Shown in pieces: positions 1-5,492 of a stretch of DNA of 5,492 nt. The notes below the pieces were generated by a model. That model was not told where the DNA came from, ran no database searches, and worked only from the letters and a program-made list of their open reading frames with translations. The position numbers were made by a program, and so were the translations under genes. The DNA is from Candidatus Omnitrophota bacterium (GTDB lineage: Bacteria > Omnitrophota > Gorgyraeia > Gygaellales > Profunditerraquicolaceae). Where the stretch lies: the NCBI GenBank assembly GCA_018818365.1, contig JAHISH010000042.1:1-5492 (forward strand). The letters run 5' to 3'. Each line of letters begins with the position of its first letter. Position 1 is the first letter of the stretch.

Positions 1-202
1 CACGCTTGTCACCGATAAAGATATCCCCCTCGCTTATCTCCTCTAATCCGGCGATCATCCGCAGAGTCGTTGACTTACCGCACCCGGAAGGCCCTACCAA
101 GACCATGAACTCCTTGCTTTCAATCCCCAGATTAATTTGGTCAACCGCCTTGGTATTACCCGAAAATATTTTTGAGATATTTACCAGACTTACTTGCGAC
201 AT
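1..202 (-). CDS. ABC transporter ATP-binding protein, MalK/UgpC-like, N-terminal fragment (3' end beyond left edge)
   Basis: This is the nucleotide-binding subunit of an ABC transporter, which hydrolyses ATP on the cytoplasmic face of the membrane to drive import. Only the first 67 codons are present; the rest lies beyond the left edge. The protein starts MSQVSLVNISKIF and carries a full Walker A motif, GPSGCGKST, at residues 37-45, followed by TLRMIAGLEEISEGDIFIGDK. The spelling of this stretch, and the short distance from start to Walker A, match the MalK/UgpC/MsmK group that energises sugar and glycerol-phosphate importers. The Q-loop, signature motif, Walker B and any regulatory C-terminal domain cannot be seen, so the substrate is unknown. 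The ATG at 200-202 is preceded by AGAGGG four bases upstream. A 75-base gap separates it from accD and holds a good promoter, so it is probably transcribed at least partly independently. Confidence 0.9.
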   Translation of the reverse strand, partial: MSQVSLVNISKIFSGNTKAVDQINLGIESKEFMVLVGPSGCGKSTTLRMIAGLEEISEGDIFIGDKR

Positions 203-253
203 TATTCCCTCTCTTTTCCGGAATAGACGATACCGCCATTATTGGAAAATAAT

Positions 254-281
254 AGTATACCTCTTTTAAGATAGATTTCAA
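254..281 (-). promoter_or_regulatory. Candidate sigma70-type promoter for the ABC transporter gene
   Basis: Reading the minus strand, TTGAAA (276-281, five of six matches to TTGACA) is followed after 16 bases by TATACT (254-259, five of six matches to TATAAT). The -35 hexamer overlaps the accD stop codon. The predicted start of transcription is near 247, giving a leader of about 45 bases before the ATG at 202. The position, directly before a gene whose function differs from its upstream neighbours, supports a real promoter. No terminator-like hairpin with a T-run is seen between accD and this site, so read-through from the upstream operon is also possible. Confidence 0.55.
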
Positions 282-1117
282 CTTAAATAATCGATTATTT
301 GCGTTAATGTACTCTTAAGGTCTTTCCGGTGTACGATCATATCGATCAACCCGTGTTCAAAAAGAAATTCCGAACGTTGAAACCCCGCAGGAAGTTTCTG
401 ACGGATGGTCTGTTCAATTACGCGCGGTCCGGTAAAACCAACTAACGCTTTAGGCTCCGCGATGATAATATCGCCTATTCCCGCAAAGGAAGCCATCACC
501 CCTCCCATAGTAGGATTGGTAAGTACAGAGATATAGGGAAGTTTTGCGTTCTTATGATAGGCAAGTGCCGCACAAGTTTTCGCCATCTGCATAAGACTAA
601 ACAACCCTTCATACATCCGCGCGCCGCCCCCTGAGCCCGAAATGATAATCATCGGCAGACGATTCTTAGTGGCGGCCTCAATCGCGCGCGTGATCTTCTC
701 TCCAACCACAGACCCCATAGACCCCATAATAAAACGCGAGTCAGTAACCGCAATGATTGCTTTCTTGCCCTCAAGCAACCCTTCTCCGGAAATCGCTGCA
801 TCTTTCAAAGAGGTATTGGCCTGGTCAGCGGAGATCTTCTCCTTATATGTCTTTGGCCCCTTAAAATTCAACGGGTCTACCGAGACCATATCTTTGTCGA
901 ATTCCACGAAAGTCTCTGAGTCCAAAAGCATTTCAAGGCGCTCATGGGCCCCAAGCACAAAATGGTAATTGCATTTTGGGCATACCCGCAGATTTTCATC
1001 AAGGGTCTTATTATAAAGAGTCTCCGCGCAGCCTTCGCATTTTGTCCAAAGCCCATGGGGAATCTCTTTCTTTTTGAGCCGGACGATTGTGTATTTTGGT
1101 TTACCGAATAATGCCAT
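278..1117 (-). CDS. accD: Acetyl-CoA carboxylase carboxyltransferase subunit beta
   Basis: AccD pairs with AccA to form the carboxyltransferase that moves the carboxyl group from biotin on AccB to acetyl-CoA, giving malonyl-CoA, the first committed step of fatty acid synthesis in the cytoplasm. At 279 residues it is slightly shorter than the E. coli protein (304), which has a longer C-terminal tail. The N-terminal zinc ribbon is complete: C27, C30, C46 and C49 in the setting WTKCEGC...VCPKC. The crotonase-like core follows, with MGSMGSVVGEKI (131-142), LPYISVLTNPTMGGV (193-207) and ALVGFTGPRVIEQT (224-237). The glycine-rich loop reads SGSGGGARM (160-168), one glycine longer than SASGGARM of E. 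coli. The ATG at 1115-1117 lies 4 bases after the DUF1015 stop. AAGG sits only two bases from this ATG, while a stronger GAGGAG is 19 bases upstream, so translational coupling is likely. The stop is TGA. accA is not in the window. Confidence 0.97.
   Translation of the reverse strand: MALFGKPKYTIVRLKKKEIPHGLWTKCEGCAETLYNKTLDENLRVCPKCNYHFVLGAHERLEMLLDSETFVEFDKDMVSVDPLNFKGPKTYKEKISADQANTSLKDAAISGEGLLEGKKAIIAVTDSRFIMGSMGSVVGEKITRAIEAATKNRLPMIIISGSGGGARMYEGLFSLMQMAKTCAALAYHKNAKLPYISVLTNPTMGGVMASFAGIGDIIIAEPKALVGFTGPRVIEQTIRQKLPAGFQRSEFLFEHGLIDMIVHRKDLKSTLTQIIDYLS
285..300. promoter_or_regulatory. Perfect 16-base palindrome next to the -35 element (possible operator)
   Basis: AAATAATCGATTATTT is identical to its own reverse complement over all 16 bases. 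It lies within the last codons of accD, three bases upstream of the candidate -35 hexamer at 276-281. Its position, roughly -38 to -54 relative to the predicted start, is where a dimeric activator could bind. It is AT-rich and inside coding sequence, so chance is a real alternative. I do not recognise it as the site of a named regulator. Confidence 0.3.
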
Positions 1118-1121
1118 AGCC

Positions 1122-2420
1122 TTATCTAACGGTGTGCTCCTCGTTAAATTTATTCATCACCAGCCCCGAAAGCACTTTAGGATGGAAATAGGTCGATTTA
1201 GCCGGCATACGTTCTCCCTGTAAGGCTACCCCTACAATTTGCTGAATAGTTACCGAATTCAAGAAGAACGCAAGTAACGTAGGGTCCCCATCCACCTGCC
1301 GCATCAATTCTTCGGCATGGGGGCTAAAATAGAGGCTCTTATTCACCGCATCGAGCCCTAAGAGCTGAGTAAAGACTATCTGATTAAGGATAGAAACATC
1401 AAGAAACCGGTATTCTCGTGGCTTATCCTGCATCATTTTATCTAAGATCTTGATATTCTTCAAGCGCAACAACCAGAATCGATTCTCTTTATACATCCCC
1501 AATAAATGCTCTGTACGCCCTCCTTTTTCCATAAGGAAGAAAAATCTGCCCCTCTCCTTTACCTCTTCAAGGTCAAAATACTCCGTTAAAGCCCGGAGAA
1601 AACCTTCAAATCTATCCGAGAAATCCAATTTTAGAAGACGATGAATCGGCAATATGGTAAGTCCTCGCGCATCGGTATTCGTAAAATAGGCCATCAAGTA
1701 ATTAAAGTCTTCTTCTCCCGTAAGAGTAAGCCCCTTCATACGTGCAGAGACCTCATCCCGATACGCGCACGCCACTTCATAACGGTGATGCCCATCCGCG
1801 ATAAAAATATCTTCCCCTTGCATCTTCTCCTGGACCTTGGCGACTACCGAAGGATCGTCTATCCGCCAGAGCTTATGGACACTTTTCTCCTCATCAACCA
1901 CATCAATAAAGGGTATTTTTTCCAGACAATAGTGCCGATAGACCTCCTGAATGATGCGTTTCTTATCAAGAAAGATAGCAAAAATAGGGCTCAAGTTTGC
2001 TTTTACCTGTCTCAAGAGTCTCAAACGATCTTCTTTCGGTTCAAGACGGGTATGTTCGTGACGGTAAATCCCTGATTTATTATCGTGAAGGCGCAATAAA
2101 GAAATAAATCCGAGGCGCGTGCGGGTCTCTCCCCGAATCATATATTGATGGCTATAAAAATACATGGCCGGAACCCTATCCTGGATCATAATCTTTTCCT
2201 TCTGCCATCCTTTAAAATACTTCTCGGCGCGGGAATATTTATCTTCCCCGGGAGTATCCTTACCAAAAAGGATATGGACAAAGTTCAAGGGACTAAGTTT
2301 AGAATAACGTTCTTGTGCCTCTGGCGAGATCACATCATAGGGAGGACAGACGACCTGCGAAAGATCGGAGATTTTCTCTGGATTATAATAAACTGCTTTA
2401 AAAGGTTTAAGGTATGCCAC
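1122..2420 (-). CDS. DUF1015 family protein (COG4198-like), function not established
   Basis: A soluble 432-residue protein of the DUF1015 family. Hallmarks are visible: CPPYDVI at 25-31, the long signature IYRHEHTRLEPKEDRLRLLR at 118-137 followed by VKANLSPIF, and IADGHHRYEVA at 207-217. Length is normal for the family and no frameshift is apparent. The DGHHR motif resembles the phosphate-binding motif of the ParB/sulfiredoxin fold, which also occurs in free-serine kinases; from memory, family members elsewhere often sit beside serA and serC. A nucleotide- or phosphate-handling enzyme is therefore possible but unproven, and no serine-pathway gene is visible here. The start is GTG at 2418-2420: it begins the conserved N-terminus (MAYLKPFKAV), and an in-frame TAA lies seven codons upstream with no ATG between. 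The vanZ-like stop is one base away and no Shine-Dalgarno is apparent, suggesting reinitiation by ribosomes finishing the previous gene. Confidence 0.9.
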   Translation of the reverse strand: MAYLKPFKAVYYNPEKISDLSQVVCPPYDVISPEAQERYSKLSPLNFVHILFGKDTPGEDKYSRAEKYFKGWQKEKIMIQDRVPAMYFYSHQYMIRGETRTRLGFISLLRLHDNKSGIYRHEHTRLEPKEDRLRLLRQVKANLSPIFAIFLDKKRIIQEVYRHYCLEKIPFIDVVDEEKSVHKLWRIDDPSVVAKVQEKMQGEDIFIADGHHRYEVACAYRDEVSARMKGLTLTGEEDFNYLMAYFTNTDARGLTILPIHRLLKLDFSDRFEGFLRALTEYFDLEEVKERGRFFFLMEKGGRTEHLLGMYKENRFWLLRLKNIKILDKMMQDKPREYRFLDVSILNQIVFTQLLGLDAVNKSLYFSPHAEELMRQVDGDPTLLAFFLNSVTIQQIVGVALQGERMPAKSTYFHPKVLSGLVMNKFNEEHTVR

Positions 2421-2421
2421 T

Positions 2422-2793
2422 TTATTTCGAGAATGGTTTTATAATCAATCCATGAATAAGGCTCCCCGCACACGTTCCCGCGGTATCAACGAACACATCA
2501 AATGCCGTCGCCATACGGTACGGGACAAAGCTTTGGTGCCATTCATCGCTTAACGCATAGAGTACCCCGTAAAGAATCGTAATCCCCAAAACCTGGTAAT
2601 CTTTCAGACCTGCCCATGTAGTACGTAAGGCACGGGCAAAAAAAAAGGCCAACAGTAAATACGCCCCTGCATGGAATACAATATCCTGATAAGGAAACGC
2701 GCTCGGTATCTGGCTTCCGGGGATAGAAGAGGCAATGAAGATTATACCCATGCAGATACAAGCTGGCAACCAATATTTTAGGAATATTCTCAT
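2422..2793 (-). CDS. VanZ-like integral membrane protein
   Basis: A 123-residue membrane protein with about four hydrophobic segments, near residues 7-22, 38-56, 67-82 and 100-118. VanZ-family features are clear: SSIPG at 22-26, the histidine-bearing start of segment two (DIVFHAGAYLLLAF, 37-50), and the signature SDEWHQSFVPYRMATAFDVFVDTAG (82-106), which carries most of the conserved polar residues (D83, E84, H86, Q87, P91, R93, D99, D103). VanZ itself gives low-level teicoplanin resistance in enterococci, but most family members sit outside resistance clusters and have no known role, so resistance should not be inferred. The start is ATG at 2791-2793, giving MRIFLKYW, with AAGG eight bases upstream. 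The frame stays open further upstream, but that part overlaps the zinc-ribbon gene and is not VanZ-like. It follows the zinc-ribbon stop by 10 bases and precedes the DUF1015 start by 1. Confidence 0.88.
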   Translation of the reverse strand: MRIFLKYWLPACICMGIIFIASSIPGSQIPSAFPYQDIVFHAGAYLLLAFFFARALRTTWAGLKDYQVLGITILYGVLYALSDEWHQSFVPYRMATAFDVFVDTAGTCAGSLIHGLIIKPFSK

Positions 2794-2803
2794 GAAAGGC
2801 GCC

Positions 2804-3091
2804 TTATGCCGCTGATTTGGAAGGACATTCTGCGTTAGTCTTCGGGCAAGTAGTGCAGGCGCTCTGCCCCTTATTCTTTGCGCCGGATTCTTCTTTGGGA
2901 GGAGGCGTTTTCTTCTTATAGTCAGTCTCGTAAAACCCGCTCCCCTTGAAAATAAAACCTGTCCCACCGCTAATGATCCGGCGTAATTTCTTTTTGCATT
3001 TCGGGCACCGGGAGAGAAGCTTATCAGTCATCTTCTGAAATGCTTCAAACGTATGCCCGCATACAGTACATACGTAATCATAGTTAGGCAT
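2804..3091 (-). CDS. FmdB-type zinc-ribbon protein
   Basis: A small, probably cytoplasmic protein of 95 residues with an N-terminal zinc ribbon: MPNYDYVCTVCGHTFE with C8 and C11, then CPKC with C29 and C32. The opening and the KKKLRRIISGGTGFIFKGSG segment (33-52) are typical of the FmdB family (putative regulatory protein). FmdB was named for its link to amide-metabolism genes, but the function of most members is unknown. After FYETDY (53-58) comes a low-complexity Lys/Pro/Glu-rich linker, then a tail with three more cysteines (CTTC at 79-82 and C89), which could bind metal. The start is the ATG at 3089-3091, preceded by GGAG six bases upstream; a longer frame to 3139 is possible but adds residues absent from the family. 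It is probably the first gene of a cluster with vanZ-like, DUF1015 and accD. DnaJ ends 100 bases upstream. Confidence 0.88.
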   Translation of the reverse strand: MPNYDYVCTVCGHTFEAFQKMTDKLLSRCPKCKKKLRRIISGGTGFIFKGSGFYETDYKKKTPPPKEESGAKNKGQSACTTCPKTNAECPSKSAA

Positions 3092-3094
3092 ATT

Positions 3095-3101
3095 CTTCTC
3101 C
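3095..3101 (-). promoter_or_regulatory. Ribosome binding site deciding the zinc-ribbon gene start
   Basis: GGAGAAG on the minus strand, with GGAG ending six bases before the ATG at 3089-3091. It is one of the clearest Shine-Dalgarno sequences in the window and favours the family-typical start MPNYDY over the upstream in-frame ATG at 3137-3139. Confidence 0.7.
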
Positions 3102-3134
3102 GTAATAGCAACGGGTGCATCCGCGCACCTGTCC

Positions 3135-3187
3135 ACCAATTCTTCACTGAAGGCTGGTATTCTAGTGCTCCCTGCCTGGTTTTGAAA
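3135..3187 (-). promoter_or_regulatory. Weak candidate promoter with adjacent dyad, in the dnaJ to zinc-ribbon gap
   Basis: On the minus strand, TTTCAA (3182-3187, a poor -35) is followed after 17 bases by TAGAAT (3159-3164, five of six matches to TATAAT). Directly downstream lies an imperfect dyad: outer arms ACCA/TGGT (3155-3158 and 3135-3138) around the perfect 11-base dyad CTTCAGTGAAG (3142-3152). If the promoter is real, the dyad covers the start of transcription like an operator. The -35 match is weak, so this may simply be spacer within one long transcript. Confidence 0.22.
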
Positions 3188-3191
3188 CTGT

Positions 3192-4358
3192 CTATCTAAA
3201 CGCCTTCTTTATCTTCTCCCCCAAACTTTCCTTACCGGGAGCCTCAACCGAGAGGCGGTCAAATTCCTCAATAAGCTCTTTTTGAGAAGGAGTAAGATGC
3301 GTAGGAATAGCTACCTTTACACGAACCAATTCATCCCCTGACCCTGCGCCGTGAATATCGGGAATCCCCTTATCTTTAAGACGAAATACTTTCCCGCTCT
3401 GCGTTCCCGGAGGGATTTTCATCGCGACTTTCCCCTCAAGAGTGGGAACCTCAACATCTCCTCCTAATATCGCTTTCGAGAGGCTGACTTCAATCTGAGT
3501 CAATAGATCATTCTCGTGACGCTCAAAGATTGAATGTGGTTTTATCTCAATAATTACATACAGATCCCCTCTCCCTGAACTGCCGGCCTCGCCTTCTCCC
3601 CGCACCCTTAAATTTGAACCGGTATCGACTCCCGCGGGAATCTTGACTTTAATCTTGCGCGTTATCTTCTCTCTTCCTTGGCCTCGGCACGCAGTACAAG
3701 GTGATTGTACCAAAGATCCTTCTCCGCTGCAGCGCGAACAGGTCTGCGCCAGTTGGAAAAAACCACTAGAGACTACCATACGCCCAGACCCTTTACATTG
3801 CGGACAGGTCGTCTTCTTAGTTCCGGGTTTTGCGCCACTTCCCCCACAGGTTTGACAGGTTTCATAGCGCGGCAAGGTAATTGTCTTTTCAACCCCCACC
3901 GCAGCCTCTTCCAAAGTGATATCCGTGGTGATCTGCAGGTCTCTTCCTCTACGGCTACGCGTGCCTGAGCGTCCGCCGCCTCTGCCTCCAAAAATATCAA
4001 ATCCTAAATCACTGAAGATCTCATCAAAAAGCCCTCCGCCGAAACCGGAATCTCCCATATCACGAAAGACACCGTTAAAATCAGCACCTTTAAAGATATC
4101 CTCATAGGCGTATTTCTGGTCTATCCCGGCATGCCCGTACTGATCATAGAGCGCACGTTTTTGTGAGTCAGAGAGGACCGCATAGGCTTCGGAGATTTCC
4201 TTGAATTTCTCCTCCGCTTCTTTTTTCTGTTCCGGGGGAACGCGGTCCGGATGAAACTGCAACGCCATCTGGCGATACGCCTTCTTTATCTCTTCCAGCG
4301 TGGCGCTCTTCTTAACCCCCAATATTTCGTAGTAATCCCGTTTTGTAGACACTCCCAT
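3192..4358 (-). CDS. dnaJ: Chaperone DnaJ (type I Hsp40)
   Basis: DnaJ is the co-chaperone that delivers unfolded clients to DnaK and stimulates its ATPase in the cytoplasm. At 388 residues it has normal length and all type I regions in order. The J domain (about 6-75) has HPD at 36-38 and ends [10 protein letters not shown] Gly/Phe-rich linker (about 91-135) includes FDEIF and FDIFGG. The zinc region has four complete CxxCxGxG repeats: CQTCGGSG (168-175), CPQCKGSG (185-192), CSRCSGEG (207-214) and CTACRGQG (221-228). C-terminal client-binding domains include [23 protein letters not shown] and [25 protein letters not shown]. It follows dnaK by 53 bases, the common order in bacteria. The start is uncertain by two codons: ATG at 4356-4358 has AAAGGG only one base upstream, whereas the GTG at 4350-4352 has the same AAAGGG at an ideal seven-base distance. 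The stop is TAG. Confidence 0.97.
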   Translation of the reverse strand: MGVSTKRDYYEILGVKKSATLEEIKKAYRQMALQFHPDRVPPEQKKEAEEKFKEISEAYAVLSDSQKRALYDQYGHAGIDQKYAYEDIFKGADFNGVFRDMGDSGFGGGLFDEIFSDLGFDIFGGRGGGRSGTRSRRGRDLQITTDITLEEAAVGVEKTITLPRYETCQTCGGSGAKPGTKKTTCPQCKGSGRMVVSSGFFQLAQTCSRCSGEGSLVQSPCTACRGQGREKITRKIKVKIPAGVDTGSNLRVRGEGEAGSSGRGDLYVIIEIKPHSIFERHENDLLTQIEVSLSKAILGGDVEVPTLEGKVAMKIPPGTQSGKVFRLKDKGIPDIHGAGSGDELVRVKVAIPTHLTPSQKELIEEFDRLSVEAPGKESLGEKIKKAFR

Positions 4359-4378
4359 ACCCTTTATACCCGTATCAA

Positions 4379-4406
4379 CAATTTCTAGTTACGAGTTACT
4401 AGTCCC
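4379..4406. repeat. Degenerate 7-base tandem repeat between dnaK and dnaJ
   Basis: On the minus strand, 28 bases divide into four 7-base units: GGGACTA, GTAACTC, GTAACTA and GAAATTG. The middle two differ at one base, and the outer two keep the first G and the fourth A and share further bases with them. The core also reads as a dyad, CTAGT and ACTAG separated by eight bases. No T-run follows, so it does not look like a terminator. It resembles the short heptad repeat DNA seen between genes in some bacteria. Confidence 0.45.
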
Positions 4407-4411
4407 TAATA

Positions 4412-5492
4412 TTATTTCTCCTCTTTATACTCCGCATCAATTATCTCTTCCCCGCCTTCTTTCTTTTCCTGCGCAGGCTCCGCAGAGTCCTGGGACTGCT
4501 TTGCGTGCGGATCAGACTGCGCCTGTTGTTGTTTTGCGGCAGTCTGCTTATATACTTCCTCAGCTAATTTATGTGAAGCCTTCGTGAGATCCTCCACCCC
4601 TTTTTTGATACGTTCGATATTCTTATCCTTAATCGCATTCTTGACATCATTAAGTTTTGACTCGATATCCGCGCGCTCTGCCTGGCTAACCTTATCGCCA
4701 TAGTCCTTTAATGACTTCTCGGTAGCATAGACTAAGGTATCTGCTTGGTTAACGGTCTCAATAAGGTCTTTCTTCTTCACGTCATCAGCGGCAAATTTCT
4801 CCGCATCCTTGACCATCTTCTCGATCTCCTCTTTGGAAAGCTTCTTAGGAGCGGTGATCCGGATAGATTGTTCTTTTCCGGTACCAAGGTCCTTGGCCGA
4901 GACATGTACGATACCATTGGCATCAATGTCAAACGCAACCTCGACTTGCGGCACGCCACGCGGCGCCGGCGGGATTCCCACCAAATCGAACCTACCCAGC
5001 TCCACGCTATCATCAGCCATGGGACGCTCTCCCTGCAAGACTCTGATCGTCACTGCGGTCTGATTATCCGCGGCGGTAGAGAATATCTGGCTTTTCTTCG
5101 TAGGGATCGTGGTATTGCGCTCAATTAGCTTAGTATTAACCCCTCCCATGGTTTCGATACCAAGAGAAAGCGGGGTCACATCCAGTAACAATACATCCTT
5201 CACATCGCCTTTAATAATCGCTGCCTGGATTGCCGCACCCAATGCGACGCACTCCATAGGATCGACGCCGCGCTCGATCTTCTTGCCCACATAATCCTCG
5301 ACGAACTTCTGCACAATAGGCATACGCGTAGGCCCGCCGACCATAATGATCCGGTCAATATCGCTAGATTTTAATTTTGCATCCCCAAGCGCCTGTTCCA
5401 TGGGATGCTGACAGCGGTCAATGATCGGAGCAACTAACTCCTCTAATTTGGCACGCGTAATAGACATCGTCATATGCTTCGGGCCACTGGCG
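4412..5492 (-). CDS. dnaK: Chaperone DnaK (Hsp70), C-terminal part (5' end beyond right edge)
   Basis: DnaK is the ATP-driven Hsp70 chaperone of the cytoplasm. The last 359 residues are present, a little over half of a usual protein of about 640. The fragment opens with [20 protein letters not shown], which matches [20 protein letters not shown] in E. coli, so the frame runs on past the edge and the ATG at 5471-5473 is internal. The end of the ATPase domain shows VGGPTRMP (fragment residues 51-58). The interdomain linker is in [18 protein letters not shown]. The substrate-binding beta domain includes [28 protein letters not shown] and [15 protein letters not shown] helical lid follows, then a Gln/Ser/Glu-rich disordered tail ending [12 protein letters not shown], the acidic C-terminus typical of bacterial DnaK. 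dnaJ follows by 53 bases. Any heat-shock promoter or CIRCE element would lie upstream, outside the window. The stop is TAA. Confidence 0.97.
   Translation of the reverse strand, partial: ASGPKHMTMSITRAKLEELVAPIIDRCQHPMEQALGDAKLKSSDIDRIIMVGGPTRMPIVQKFVEDYVGKKIERGVDPMECVALGAAIQAAIIKGDVKDVLLLDVTPLSLGIETMGGVNTKLIERNTTIPTKKSQIFSTAADNQTAVTIRVLQGERPMADDSVELGRFDLVGIPPAPRGVPQVEVAFDIDANGIVHVSAKDLGTGKEQSIRITAPKKLSKEEIEKMVKDAEKFAADDVKKKDLIETVNQADTLVYATEKSLKDYGDKVSQAERADIESKLNDVKNAIKDKNIERIKKGVEDLTKASHKLAEEVYKQTAAKQQQAQSDPHAKQSQDSAEPAQEKKEGGEEIIDAEYKEEK

Noticed and set aside
236..245. Short imperfect dyad CCATTATTGG near the predicted transcription start of the ABC gene
   Set aside because: Only three bases pair in each arm, which is too little to call an operator.
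6..269. Plus-strand open frame of 87 codons
   Set aside because: It is antisense to the ABC ATPase, whose Walker A motif is unmistakable, and to its promoter.
1641..2075. Plus-strand open frame of 144 codons
   Set aside because: It lies entirely antisense to the well-supported DUF1015 gene, shows no recognisable domain, and has a composition expected of a shadow frame.
2422..2793. VanZ-like gene as an antibiotic-resistance determinant
   Set aside because: There are no vanHAX or vanRS genes nearby, and family membership alone does not imply glycopeptide resistance.
2794..2967. Upstream extension of the VanZ-like reading frame, adding 58 residues
   Set aside because: It overlaps the zinc-ribbon gene, is rich in Arg and Lys with no VanZ similarity, and the ATG at 2791-2793 has a proper ribosome site and gives a normal VanZ N-terminus.
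3092..3139. Upstream extension of the zinc-ribbon gene (extra 16 residues)
   Set aside because: Family members start at MP-Y-Y-C, and the GGAG just before 3091 supports the shorter form.
4383..4404. Possible terminator between dnaK and dnaJ
   Set aside because: The dyad has only five-base AT-rich arms with an eight-base loop and no following T-run; the heptad-repeat reading explains it better.
4359..4411. CIRCE heat-shock element (TTAGCACTC-N9-GAGTGCTAA)
   Set aside because: No such inverted repeat was seen in this gap or the other intergenic gaps; if present it would be upstream of dnaK or grpE outside the window.
4745..5128. Plus-strand open frame of 127 codons
   Set aside because: It is antisense to conserved DnaK sequence and has no recognisable family features.

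Overview
All seven genes in this window lie on the minus strand, so transcription runs from high to low coordinates. In that order they are: dnaK (C-terminal part only, entering from the right edge), dnaJ, a small FmdB-type zinc-ribbon gene, a VanZ-like membrane protein gene, a DUF1015 gene, accD, and the first 67 codons of a sugar-type ABC transporter ATPase that runs off the left edge. No RNA gene, insertion sequence, CRISPR array, phage gene or tRNA is visible. No gene-free stretch exceeds about 100 bases.

Organism. The genes are typically bacterial: a type I DnaJ with four CxxCxGxG repeats, a zinc-ribbon AccD, and a DnaK with an acidic tail. Base composition is moderate, genes are tightly packed, and both GTG and ATG starts appear. 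Nothing fixes the phylum. The mixture (DUF1015 beside housekeeping genes, an AccD with an extra glycine in its active-site loop, heptad-like intergenic DNA) reminds me of genomes from uncultivated groups such as Omnitrophota. That is a weak inference from memory.

Layout. The right half is the Hsp70 module: dnaK, a 53-base gap holding a degenerate 7-base tandem repeat, then dnaJ. A 100-base gap separates dnaJ from the zinc-ribbon gene; it holds a weak promoter-like pair and small dyads. From there the genes are almost fused: a 10-base gap to vanZ-like, 1 base to the DUF1015 gene (GTG start without a visible Shine-Dalgarno) and 4 bases to accD. This points to one transcript with translational coupling. 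A good sigma70-type promoter overlaps the accD stop codon, just downstream of a perfect 16-base palindrome, and probably gives the ABC transporter gene its own transcription start.

Function. DnaK and DnaJ form a protein-folding machine. AccD is half of the carboxyltransferase that makes malonyl-CoA for fatty acid synthesis. The zinc-ribbon, VanZ-like and DUF1015 proteins have no firmly assigned role, and their co-transcription with accD is suggestive only. I see no convincing undescribed system. The items worth a second look are the regulatory DNA at 254-300, the heptad repeat, and the conserved-looking group of poorly understood genes.
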